This document shows, one piece after another, positions 45,956-56,600 of a stretch of DNA of 64,000 bases. Position numbers and translations under genes: made by a program. The notes beneath the pieces are model-generated. The model was given only the letters and a program-made list of their open reading frames with translations, ran no database searches and had not been told where the DNA came from. Origin of the DNA: Saccharina japonica. Taxonomy: Eukaryota > Sar > Phaeophyceae > Laminariales > Laminariaceae. Position 1 is the stretch's first letter. Every line of letters begins with the position of its first letter. The stretch covers positions 124,001 through 188,000 of the forward strand of contig MEHQ01002350.1 of NCBI GenBank assembly GCA_008828725.1, written 5' to 3'.

Positions 45956-47195
45956 TGGGTATAGACGAGCTCGATTACGAACACTTCCGCCACATGCTCG
46001 TTTCTTCGGTACGTGTTGCATCAAGGCCGATGCTGTGGCTAGGCGGGAGAGGGTACCCTTTTGTTGCTTGCGTTAGATATGTTATCATTGACCACACATT
46101 TCTTTCGAGGCGGAACTGGAGGGAAGCAGGGGGTTATCCTGGACGTGGATTATCCTGTTCGTTTTCAGAACTGGACAGCCCACTAGAGGACACCGACCTA
46201 CAGCAATTGACTAGGTTTCGTACACCCCATACGAGTCTACGCGAGTACCGCATTGGTATTTTCCCTTGGATTTATATCCCATCCCCCCGTTTGGTTCATC
46301 ATGATACTATCCATATGTATATCCCACCCTAACCTTTTTTGTGTCGTTTATGTTTGTCACCACCACCACGATCGCCATCGTCATCATCATCATCACCATC
46401 GTCATCGTCATTATCGACACCGCCACCATCATCACTGTCACCATCGTCATCATCATCATCATCATCATCATCATCGTCGTCGTCATCATCATTGTGGGCA
46501 TCACCCCTGTCACCATCATCGTTATCATCATCACCACCGTCACCATTATCATTACCATCATCGCGGTCGTCGCCGTCGTCGTCGTCATTCATCGTTGTCA
46601 TCGTCATTATCAGGCGAAGAAAGCTGCGTGCATGGGATACACGCTTCGAGAGCTCCGCGGTATAGTCGCTCTATCAGAAGAAGCAGCTACGGCTTCTGCT
46701 GAATCGCCTTCATCAGATCATACAGCAGTCACGACTCCTGCAGGTCCAGCTCCTCCACCCCCATCATCATCAGAGTATACTTTACTCAAAGAGATCTGGG
46801 TAACCAATAGGCTGGTGTCGAATGAAAGGAACCAACATAGGGAAAGGAAGGAAATGAGGAATCGGGAGGAACCAACGGAAATAAATGAACGAACGGGATG
46901 GACGGAACTGACGGAACGGAAGGATCCGACGGAAAGGGAAAAACCGACGGAACGGAGAGATCCGACAGAAAGGAAGGAACCGACGGAACGGAGAGATCCG
47001 ACGAAAAGGAAGGAATCGACGGAAAGGAATCAACCGACTGAATTGACTACCGGGGCAGATTTCCTGACGTTGGCGAATTTGGCAAGGAAGGCTAGACAAA
47101 GTGAGAGCCATTCAAAAGCGTTGCCTCCTTTACGTACTGTTCGCTGCGCGCGCGCTATCGCAACACTTAGCGGTGTGGTAGGCGATAACATCTGA
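45956..47195 (+). CDS. GYTxREL gene, locus 2 (two 3' exons)
   Basis: Exon a, 45956-46008, lies between CTACAG and the strong donor GTACGT and encodes GIDELDYEHFRHMLVSS; it starts in phase 1 and ends in phase 0. Exon b, 46614-47195, follows ATTATCAG in phase 0 and begins AKKAACMGYTLRELRG. It continues through a Ser/Pro-rich stretch, then EIWVTNRLVSNERNQHRER, then a highly charged tandem repeat of PTERxDPTERKE type, to TGA at 47193-47195. Exon b is paralogous to the minus-strand exon at 31445-31816. The long CAT/CAC microsatellite upstream forms the 3' end of the intron. The product is unknown; the helical, charged sequence with a short PAS-like GYTxREL motif suggests no enzymatic role. Upstream exons and the start codon are not found. 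The FNIP exon of locus 2 begins 372 bases after the stop. Confidence 0.55.
46357..46606. repeat. Compound (CAT/CAC/CGT)n microsatellite
   Basis: About 250 bases of imperfect CATCAC, CATCGT and CATCAT units. Depending on frame it gives poly-His, poly-Ser/Pro, poly-Ile/Val or poly-Asp ORFs; these are not genes. It lies at the 3' end of the proposed intron just before the GYTxREL exon. Confidence 0.95.
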
Positions 47196-47567
47196 AACAT
47201 ATTTCCTCGCCTGGAAGGAACGAATCGGTGCCCAGTCAATTGCGCGCTGTCTCTCACAGTAGTTTGTATAACCACGTATCAGGTACCTGGTAACCTTTAC
47301 TTTAATGATGATTATCACTCAAATAGGTGGTACGCTCTACAGCAGAAGCTCTCTGTCTGAACTATTTTGTGCTACTGGTGCGCAACCAACCGGACATGTT
47401 CGTGACGCCAAGAGAGGGACAAAACGTGGACCATGTGTCCATCAGCTCTATATGCACGAAAGCCACCACCACCACCACCACGAGCATATGTATATGTACG
47501 TTTTGATCTGCCGCCCCCCCGTAACACGATGCAATCGATCATTGCTCGTGTCTCCTACGTCGAGCAG

Positions 47568-49450
47568 GACGAACAAACCGCGTTGTAGATGCCTTGGTCG
47601 TGGCGCTCAACCACGGATACAACGGACTCGAGTGGTACGTGCCGACAACAACCCTGGAGGCGGCGTGTTCGGACCTCTGCGTGGCCTGCCGCAGCCTCCC
47701 GACGTCGCAGATCGTGGTCACGGATGACACGCCGCGCCATCTGTGGCTCCGCCGCAAGCAGCGAAGCTACCGGAAAAAACGTCACTCCTCCCCGCGTGTT
47801 CCAGCTCTGAAAGTGCGCTCAATCACGTGGGAGATACAACCACGGACCCTTTCGCGTGTGAGAAAACGCGGCATCCTATATTTGGCGTTGAGACGGCTGC
47901 TAGGCTCTTGGAGGTTTGGCAGGCTTAGCTGTGTTTCAAGGCAGGGTTGGTGGCCGGCGTCCCTGCGGAAAATCACGTTCGGGTCTTCCTTCAACCAGTC
48001 TGTCGCGGGCGTCGTCTGGCCGTCCTCGCTGGAACAGGTGGTCTTCGGATCCGCTTTCAATCGTTCTGTCACGGACGTGGTCTGGCCAGAGTCGTTGCAG
48101 CTTTTGACCTTTGGGTTCAACTTCAACAAACCGGTCGATGGCGTGGCGTGGCCGTCTTCCCTGCGGCGTCTTACGTTCGGCGCTCTCTTCGACCAATATG
48201 TCGGCAGTGCCGGATGGCGATATTTGCCGCTGGAGTGCCTGACGTTCGGCAGTGGGTTCAACAAACCCCTCGACATGGTTTCGTGGCCGGCTTCATTGCG
48301 GGAGCTGACGCTCGGCGGGTTCAACCAACCGGTCCATAACGTCGCGTGGCCTGTGTCCCTGCGGCGGTTGACGTTCGGAGATCGTTTTAACCAGCCGGTT
48401 CAAGGAGCCGGCCGGCCAGCTTTGCTGAGGCAACTGATTAGTACACATCCTGCGGAGCCCCTTGGCCATGAACTCCTACAAGGTGTCTTCCCGGCTATGC
48501 TACAGTCTCTGGCGTTGGGGGCTGACTTCAACCAGCCAATTCATAATGTCGTGTGGCCGCTGTCACTGCAGCATTTAGCGTTCGGAGAGCAGTTTGACCA
48601 GCCCGTCGAGAAGGTTACGTGGCCTTCCCCGCTTCAGCGGCTGGTGTTCGGGGGGCTGTTCAACCAGCGGGTAGGTGGAGTCGATTGGCCGGCCTCCCTA
48701 CGGTACCTAAACCTTGGCGGGTACAACAAGCCTATCGATCAGGTCGCGTGGCCCGCCTTGCTGCACCATTTGACCACCAGAGATAGCATATGTGAGCTGC
48801 CGGCCCCAAGCGTCGTACTGCCGAATGCCCGATGGAGCAGACGCTCTATCATGGCTGGCGCGGAGGGGTCCCCTGATATGGTCGTGTGGCCGGCTTCGCT
48901 GCAGTATCTAACGTTCGGAGATTCCTTCAACAGACCTATCAAGGGAGTTGTATGGCCGGCTTTCCTGAGGCGGTTAACTTTCGGGGCGGACTTCAACAGA
49001 CCCCTCCAGGGAGTCGTGTGGCCGTCTTCGCTAGAGAGCTTGTCGCTCGGGCGTAGCTTCAACCGATCGCTCGACGGTATTATGTGGCCTGCGTCACTGC
49101 AGAGTCTAACGCTCGGGTATTTTTTCGACAAGCACATCCACCAAGTGCAGTGGCCAGCCTCCCTGCGGCAGTTGACGTTCGGGTATCTCTTCAACCAGCC
49201 GATCCGTCGCATGGTGTGGCCGGCCTCCCTCCAGTGTTTGACCTTCGGGGCTCTCTTTGATCAGGAAACCCACGACGTCTCGTGGCCTGTCGCGCTTCAG
49301 CATGTCACCTTTGGCGGGAGGATGAGCAGGGCATGGGGCGGTGAGTTCGAGTGGCCGGCTTCACTGCGCCACCTAACTGTGTGCGGGGTCGACCACCGAA
49401 TTAGTGGTGTGCGAAAAGGACAAAGTTGTTCCTTTTGCGGGTACACATAG
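47568..49450 (+). CDS. FNIP-repeat (leucine-rich-repeat-like) protein, locus 2, main exon
   Basis: This is the paralogue of the locus 1 protein in opposite orientation. The exon opens after GAGCAG (47565-47567) in phase 1 and encodes about 626 residues to TAG at 49448-49450. The conserved N-terminal region has DLCVACRSLPTSQIVVTDDT and PRHLWLRRKQRSYRKKRHSS. About 20 to 22 repeats of 22 residues follow (VWPASLQYLTFGDSFNRPIKG type). Units 8, 13 and 14 are eroded (for example RQLISTHPAEPLG), and the Gly-rich linker of locus 1 is missing. No in-frame ATG precedes the conserved region; the open frame upstream ends at TAA (47522-47524), so a 5' exon is expected. FNIP repeats are LRR-related and likely mediate protein binding. 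The open frame throughout indicates a maintained gene. Confidence 0.85.
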
Positions 49451-49870
49451 CGCGGTCATTTTCTTGTTCGCACCAAGCAAGACTCGCGGTGCCCTGCAGT
49501 GAGTGGTGACTTAAACCAACCTAGCCATGTAGTAAGCAGTGAGGTTGGCCACTTTGTGCCGGTTGGAGGTGCATGGTTCTAGGTTACATGCTGGCAATAT
49601 TGGATACCCTTTCACTGTAGCTGGTGCACAATGCAGTGGTATGAAAACGAGCGCCGTGGGTAAGACAAGGCTGCTACAACAGTAGTTTTGAACACGGAAC
49701 TACAGCAATGAGAAGGACGGAAACCATGAGGTCCCATTTGAGCTTGTTCTGCTCTTAAATACTTAAACGTTCTGTTTTGCATCCATGGTGACCTCCTCGC
49801 GCGGGCGTCAAATTGAACCTCCATGGTTGATCAGTACACTAAACGCAGTACACTGGGAACAGCGGGGGGC
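49451..49870. other. Intergenic after FNIP locus 2
   Basis: No gene or shared repeat is seen. The 3' untranslated region of the FNIP gene presumably begins here. Confidence 0.4.
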
Positions 49871-50160
49871 AGCGGAGGCGTGAACCCGTGTTGCGATCGA
49901 GGTACTGTATCGTTTTTTTGTTCAACATATTTTCCTAATGGCGGGGCTCCTTAACTCATAGTCTTCGAAACATAGATGTTGTTTTCGCCATTAGTTTTTG
50001 TTTTGTATGTTTGGGCCATGGGATTAGTTCCTCGGATCGCGCTTTTAGGTCTTCCTTGAGATCATTTTTTTGGGTATTTTAGTATTAGTATAGAGATCCT
50101 CGTGTAAGCAGCCTCGGGAAGAAAAGGAGTTCACCTCTACCGTAGCATGCATCGATAGGG
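49871..50160. mobile_element. CTACGRTAGAGG-family element
   Basis: It runs from GGCGTGAACCCGTGTTGCGATCGAGG to CACCTCTACCGTAGCATGCA, with the family words GGGGCTCCTTAACTC, GGCCATGGGATTA and GCCTCGGGAAG. Non-coding. Confidence 0.7.
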
Positions 50161-50180
50161 GTAACACTTGTGTGGATATA

Positions 50181-50840
50181 GAATGGTTGCGGCTGACGAC
50201 CTCATTAACTGATGAACCCACTTCTCAACCAATATCGTTGGAACCATTTATGTTTTGAATATTTTTGTATTGCTTTTCTTCGCGGCCCGTGCTGCGGGAA
50301 GTATGTTGGTAGGGGGTAACGGAGGCGTGCTCCCATAGGGGTACCACATTTTTTGGCCAAACATTGGTTGTGACTTACGGTCTCATCAACTACTGATGAA
50401 ACCACCCAATCATATGTCGTTGGAACCCTTTCTGTTTTTACTGTTTTTTCATTGCTTTTATTCGCGACCCGTGCTACAGGAAGTGCGTTGGTAGGGGGCA
50501 GCGGAGGCGTGCTCTAATAGCGGTACCATTGTTCTGACCGGACAATGGTTGTGGCTGACGGCCCCGCATCAACTCGTGAACATGCGCAATCAATGTCGTT
50601 GGCACCTTTCTGTTTTTAGCATGTTTTGTATTGCTTTTCTTCGCGACCCGTGCTACAGTCTAAGTTGGTAGGGGGCAGCGGAGGCGTGCTTCAATAGGGG
50701 TAGCACTGTGTTTGCCAAACAATGGTTGTGACTGACGGCCTCAAATTATGAAACTACCCAATCAATTTCGTTGGAACTATTTCTGTTTCAACTGCTTCTT
50801 CATTTCTTTTTTCTTCGCGACCCGTGCTACAGCAGTACGT
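50181..50840. repeat. Tandem array of about 180-bp units
   Basis: About three and a half units share TTCGCGACCCGTGCTACAG, TTGGTAGGGGGCAGCGGAGG, CGTGCTCNNATAGGGGTA, ACAATGGTTGTGACTGACGG and CAATNTCGTTGGAAC in order. Each unit contains a degenerate end of the CTACGRTAGAGG family (GGCGTGCTNNNATAGGGGTA), so the array may derive from repeated truncated copies. Confidence 0.85.
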
Positions 50841-51047
50841 TGTTGGTAGGGGTGTCACGGTTGGGCCGAACCGATTGCCGCCCCGGCCGAGTTCTTCACC
50901 CGAGGAGGCCACGCACACCCAACCATTGTATCGTTGGATTCGATGTGTAAAAACTTCCAAGGTTGTTTTGAGGGATGCCTGTCGGAAGCTCGCGCGATTG
51001 TGTACGTAGCGGGCTCGAGGTTTCGAAATTTCTCTCGAAGGTTTGCA

Positions 51048-52150
51048 TGCGTTTGGAGGCGTGCTACTATAGGGGTACTGCAGCACTTTCAGGCCAAACA
51101 ATGGTTGTGGCTGATGCGGCTTCCTTACTGCGGAATTTTCAAATTAACTGGTGCTACGATGATAGGGGTAGCACTTTTTGGCTAACATAGTTTCTGGAGG
51201 ACGGGTCCTTAACCCAAAATCGTCTCATTGCCTTTCTGTTTTGGCAATATGGTTTTTTGTACACCTAGAGCGTGAGATTTTTCATCCGGGTGCCCTTTCC
51301 TTTTTTTCAAAGTCAGTTTTTTTGTACTTAGTAGTAGTATAGAGACCCTCGAGTAAGGAGTCTCAGAACAAAACAAAATGGTGCACCTCTACTTTATAGC
51401 ATGTGTCAATAGGTGAACGGACGTACGAATATCGTTATTGTTTCCCACAGTTTTCGTATGAAATTGCTCCTTGGATGAAACGTTTTACATTTTGTGTTTT
51501 TGTTGAAATACATTTTTGGGTGATAGATAGAGCTCCTATATACTACTGTATTTAGTTGAGGAGTCTCGGGAAATTGCGGGTAGAGGAACGCTGCCCTAGC
51601 CATTGAAGCATGCGTCGGTGTTGGCTTCTGAAGTGAGGGGTGGGCAAGGCCACGGTAGGGGTTGCCGGTTATTTTATCAGCTCCTCACCCACAGGAGGAG
51701 CTCAATATATCATCCGACTCATGGGACTTCGAAAAAGGTTGGCCATTCAAAGAACGTACGATCGCAACACCCTAGGATTCTAGCGCCTAAAACAGTGTTG
51801 GTCAGGCTGTTGTGATTGAAGTTTCTTTGAAGGCGTGTTTCCGGTGATGACAGGTTGGGCTCCTCGTGCGTGAGGAGCTCAGAAAGTAAGGCACCACCCC
51901 CCAAAAAGACGCGTGTGCTTCGATAGAGGTTGCACCCTCTCTGATGGCTGAAATGGTTTCAGAATGATACCGGCTCCTGGTGACCAAACATCGTCGGTAT
52001 ATAGTTTTCGTTGATCCAGCAGTCAGGCCATGTTGGATTGTCCGTCGGGTAGCCCTTCCAGTTTCGTCCAAAGTCTGTGTTTGACTTACTATTAGTGCAG
52101 AGCTCCTCAAGTGAGTATCATAGCCTCAGAAACAAAGGCTGGTGCACCTG
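51048..52150. mobile_element. Cluster of CTACGRTAGAGG-family copies
   Basis: Ends and body words occur at 51055-51110, 51150-51412 (GTGCTACGATGATAGGGGTA to GTGCACCTCTACTTTATAGC), 51605-51720 (partial) and 51905-52150 (GACGCGTGTGCTTCGATAGA and following). Short frames within them are not genes. Confidence 0.7.
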
Positions 52151-52500
52151 TCAAGGCATTAGTCCATTGGGCTACTGGTAAAAAGGTTAACCGAATATCT
52201 ACCCAATCTGAGCCTCATAAAACTCCCCCCCCTGGACCGGACCGGATATACAGGTCGACCCGTGTGACCAACACGCGGTCCCTGTTTACGGGAATCCAGA
52301 AGTGTAATCAGATTCTTGACATGAGTAAATTCGATTTTCTTCAAATAGAGTTTTTCAAGGTGGTCGTGAGATTCGAACTCACGACCACTACAGCCCATGT
52401 CCTGCCGTCGACGCCATTTTCTTAAGGCATTAGTCCGTTGGGCTACTTGCAAAAGGTGAACCAAATCACCCACCCAGTCTAAGCCTTGTAACATCTACCG
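52150..52500 (-). repeat. tRNA-derived SINE-like element
   Basis: On the minus strand, TAGCCCAACGGACTAATGCC (52445-52426) fits an A-box and GAGTTCGAATCTC (about 52380-52368) fits a B-box, followed by about 200 bases of unrelated body. Around the B-box GTGGTCGTGAG and CTCACGACCAC form an 11-bp hairpin, longer than a normal T-arm. The A-box portion is repeated at 52157-52205. The 5' and 3' acceptor arms do not pair, so a functional tRNA is unlikely. It appears inserted in a MITE copy whose right end (CATCTACCGTAGCATGC) follows at 52493-52510. Confidence 0.6.
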
Positions 52501-52610
52501 TAGCATGCATAAAACGTATTGCTCCGGGTTATGGGTGGGGGGTAGCAACTCCGCAATCGAGGGGGGTTTCAGCAAACAGTAGGTGCACCCCTATCGTAGC
52601 ATGCGCATGT

Positions 52611-52790
52611 GGTCCCTCTATAGTGCCGGGAAGTACAGTAGTGGTCCCTCTATAGTGCCGGGAAATACAGAAGTAGTGGTCCCTATATAGTGCCGGGTAG
52701 TGTGGTAGAGGTCCCCCTATAGTGCTGGGTAGTACGGTAGTGGTCCCTCTATAATGCTGGATATTTTCCCTCTATAATGTCATACGCCGC
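52611..52790. repeat. About 31-bp minisatellite
   Basis: Six degenerate units of GTGGTCCCTCTATAGTGCCG plus GGAAGTACAGTA, with decreasing similarity to the right. Confidence 0.92.
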
Positions 52791-53656
52791 ACACACATGC
52801 ACAGCACAGCAGCAGACGAGAGAGGTGGCAATTAGTGATGGCTGATGATCGGCTGGCCTATCGGCCCAGCGGAACCGGCAGCGACGGTGCACACATCCAT
52901 CCCTGATCGGCTGGTGGTGGCGGTCCGCCTGCTCGGCAGAGATTCGCTTCGCACTGGGTACGATTTTTCAGCCTCCTGGTACAACAGCAGCTCGTCGCTT
53001 TTCTCAAAGAAAATACGTTGAAGAAATGCTCGTATCGGCCCCATTTCAAAGGAACGTATGTATTACTATGTATAATAGGGTGCGAAGCTACAATAGCACT
53101 AGCAAGTAATCACCGCGCGGGTGAATCTAAACGCTAAACCACGATCACTCCCGAACACAGCCAGTCGGTGTTCGCTATAACGTTCATGCCATCCTATACA
53201 CCTGCCACAGGGTTTCCAGCACGCAGATGGGAACCCGAAAATACCGTAGCAACGTCAACGAAAATTGCGTGACTTCAACCACACGACATAACACACAAAC
53301 ATCCATCATATATACGTGTGTCCCCACATCCAGCCAACTGATATAATACCTGGTACATGATTTGTACAAATTTCGCAACACATATCCTAACCAATGTCTG
53401 ATCCCCTTGCCGTGTAGCAGCCATGCACATCACAATGTGTGTCTACCAAATGTTACGATAGTATTTATTACGATAGTGAATGTCCCCATAGTGCACTATC
53501 AGTGCCACCGCGCGCGAGCTTCCTCCCGCCCACCCATCCATGACGACAGGGAAACGTTGCCCGCTGATGAGATGAAGTCGTGGTTTGCAGGTGGAGCTTC
53601 GCTGGTCACTGAATGGCACACGAGGTACCTCTTCCAGTCAGCGGAAAGGAAGGCAT
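52791..53656. other. Intergenic, 3' side of the secreted-protein gene
   Basis: No gene is supported. The plus-strand frame at 53362-53793 overlaps the proposed last exon of the minus-strand gene and is most likely its shadow. The 3' untranslated region of that gene probably lies at the right end. Confidence 0.4.
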
Positions 53657-53695
53657 TTAGCAAGAGCTTGCGTATTTTCTGTCCAGTAGCTGGAC
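53657..53695 (-). CDS. Proposed last coding exon
   Basis: Follows a pyrimidine-rich acceptor (GGTTTCTTTCGTCGGCAG) in phase 0. It reads VQLLDRKYASSC and then TAA, completing the usual SITEV ending of this domain. It is short, so another 3' exon remains possible. Confidence 0.45.
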   Translation of the reverse strand, partial: VQLLDRKYASSC

Positions 53696-56600
53696 CTGCC
53701 GACGAAAGAAACCAGTTAAAGGCAGAAGCAAGGGGTGTAAAGCAGAGCGTCAATTCCTGTGCAGAGGAGTTAGCTTCCTTCTTTCGCAGATGATGTACAC
53801 TGTAGTATTTGACGATTGGTCAAAATCATGTAGCGAATATTTTAGCTAGCGGCAAAACCTCTCCACACATAACCGAGATAAACTCTACCAATGGAGCTCC
53901 GTTTTATAGCCGTGAAAGAAACAACGATATGTACAGTGTTTATCTAAGCATGTGGAATATGACGCGGTTCGGTCAAACGGATAACCACTTTGAGATTCGA
54001 TTGAGAGGCGAGTATTGAGCTCCATCAGGCGCCTGTATCTGCTCGCATCGTTAGAACAGTACAGTATTCCTGTAGCTATCCGCGCCACGTCTGACAACAA
54101 AACAACAACTCAATAACGAAGCTCTTGGAATTCACCGAGCAACACCGATCGTAACGTCGAGAGCAGTCGTTAACGTGCCTATCCGAGACATGGCTACCAT
54201 GCCTCAATGTCGAGGGCGGGAGAACGGATGTTGTCAAAGGCGGCGGTGGGGGTGTGTGTGCTAGTGGCCGTTTCATGCGTCTGCGGTTGTCTTCCTTGAA
54301 GGTGTAGTCCGTACAACAGTAGATGAACGGACGACTACGGCCGTAACGTCTGACGCAACTACTTGGTAGTACACTTGTCTACTGTAGTATTCATCACACA
54401 ATAGGGGAGACATACTTACTAGGCACACGAGGCATCTGTGACGGCTATGCTGTATCGACTGCTGTGGCGTGATGCTACATAATATTTTCAAAACGTTTCC
54501 TACTGAAAATTTCCACCTTCCGCAAGTTGTGCACCCGTTACTACAGTACATGGAACCGACAAATCGCAGAATGGTTCAACTACCACTTGTTATGTTAATC
54601 CTTCTCGGGGGTGGACAAGTTGATGGAGAGATTGGGTGACGGGGTATCGCTCCACATGCACAGCATATATCTTACCTCGGTGATGCTTAGCCAGTCATTG
54701 GAACCCAGATTACGGGCGACGAGCTTGATGGTAGAAACGCCGGAGGCGTTGAGGGTCCAATTTTCGAAGTCGAGAGTCGTGCCGCTCGAAGTAAAGGTGC
54801 CGAGGCTCGAGCCGTCGCCCAGTACCTGGAACATACATACAACGTCACGATGTGGTGAGGTGCGTTGTGGTGCCGCGCGGTGCGGTGCGAACAACAGAGA
54901 ACAAACGCAAAATTCACCGATGTGCCAGGCATAGGATTCATGTCTACGCCACGGCAATCGATCACCCTTTTTATCGTACACGAACAACATGGTTTGAGCC
55001 ACCATACAGATCCCGGATGCTCTCAGAAAAATGTATTCCCTTACGTGTACAAGTGCGCAGTCAGTAGCGAACCCTGACGCGGTTGTTAACCTCCTCGAGT
55101 CGAAGAGCACGCTTAACCAAACCCACCTTGATTTTCCGGGTGCGCTCGTCGCCCTTGTAGAAGGCGATGTTCATGCTGATCACGTCTTGGGGAGAATCGA
55201 ACTCGAACTCCATGTAACAGTTTCCGTTGCCCAGTTTTTCGCTGCAGGACCACCTAGACTCGGGCATGGTGTCGCTGTCGCGCGTCAGCTCCGGCAGGCA
55301 GCCAGTGTCACCGCAACCATTGTTGTCCGAGGAGCGAGTGTCGTACGCGTTAGCGCTGACGGACACGGTGGTCTTCATGGAAGCGTCTTCTTGCACGCTG
55401 GGGTTTACCTTGCATACGCGGTCTACGCAGAGGTCGAATTCGAACCTGCAGTTGTCCTCGCTGGAGCACGGTCCGCCTGCGGAGGCATGGGCCGATCGTG
55501 CACAGAGAAAAGGGGACAGAGATAGGGAAGCGTGCGTACACGCGGGCACGGATACGGACACAATACGTACCTATTAAGCGTAGCAAGCTTGGCAGTTAGA
55601 AGAGACGCCGAAGAGAGACATAATGTTGGGGCAAGACGCTTGCTACGGTAGGGGCACTGCTGTGGCATCTCCTGGGAAAACTCTGAGGCTTCTTACTTCT
55701 CGGAGTTCTACGGCAGTACTCCTCACCCAAAAAAACAAATTGAGAATATATAAAAATGCTACCCGACGATCAATACCAAAACCTAGAAGGGCTGTCACGA
55801 ACTGTCTTGAATAAGCCACCAGTATTGGAATTACAGCGATATTGGGTTAAGGAGCCCGGCCGGTCCTAAATGGATTTTGGCCAAAATGGTGCTCTGCACC
55901 TATCGTAGCATGTCTCCTATGGCGGGTAAAAGAGGCGGTCACCGGTGGCCACCTCCCGGAGGATACCACGGCACATGCATGTTGGTCTTGCGAGACCGCC
56001 GGCAAACGAGCGCGAGGGCTTATATACGCCTAGGAAGAGGAAAGGAGCCAGGGGTGGTGCCCAATATACCGCACCGAGAGATCGTTTCGGGACTCGCGAG
56101 TCATGCGGGATGCCCACAGGGCTTATTACGCGCAAGAGGCCCGATGAGGTTGCTTGTCTACTACTGTAGTTTAGCATACCGTATCTACAGACCACCCAAA
56201 AGAGGTGGTGTACCGCTGTTACCTCGAATTCTGCTAGAATACACCGCTGTAGGTAAACATTCACTTTGTATAGCTAAATCAACGAAATCCTCAGTACATA
56301 CGCGAACCTACCACGGGTGGCACTACTCCCCGAGAGTTCTCGTTGTGGTCACAGCTTACCTGTGCTAGACTCAGCAACCTCGCAGAACCCGTTCCGGCGG
56401 AAATTTTCGGGCGTTTCCATGTCCGGGGGCACTATACAGTCATGGTTCGGGTCGCAGCAGGGAATAAAGTTGCTGCACTCGGACGCTGTACCGCCGGCAG
56501 TGAGCAGAATTAGGGAGGCGACGGCGAAAACGAGCGTTGTCAGTAGTGTATACGAGTTGGTTCAGCCTCCGCGATGAAGATAATTTAACTCGTACTGCAC

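Noticed and set aside
46341..46613. Poly-Ile/Val/Thr N-terminal part of the long ORF before the GYTxREL exon
   Set aside because: It is a translation of the CAT/CAC microsatellite. The paralogous exon begins at a splice acceptor exactly where the similarity starts.
52360..52452. Functional tRNA gene on the minus strand
   Set aside because: The A- and B-boxes are good, but the acceptor strands do not pair and the T-arm is an 11-bp hairpin, so a SINE or pseudogene is more likely.
53362..53793. 143-codon plus-strand ORF ending ELASFFRR
   Set aside because: It overlaps the proposed last exon and 3' end of the minus-strand secreted-protein gene and has no recognisable family. It is kept as a minor possibility only.
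55031..55577. Long plus-strand ORFs opposite exon 5 of the secreted-protein gene
   Set aside because: They are antisense shadows; the minus strand has the conserved domain residues and splice sites.
56400..56560. Second signal-peptide start before exon 4 (hydrophobic LLTTLVFAVASLILL)
   Set aside because: There is no in-frame ATG, and the hydrophobic stretch is the translated pyrimidine tract of the intron ending in TACAG.
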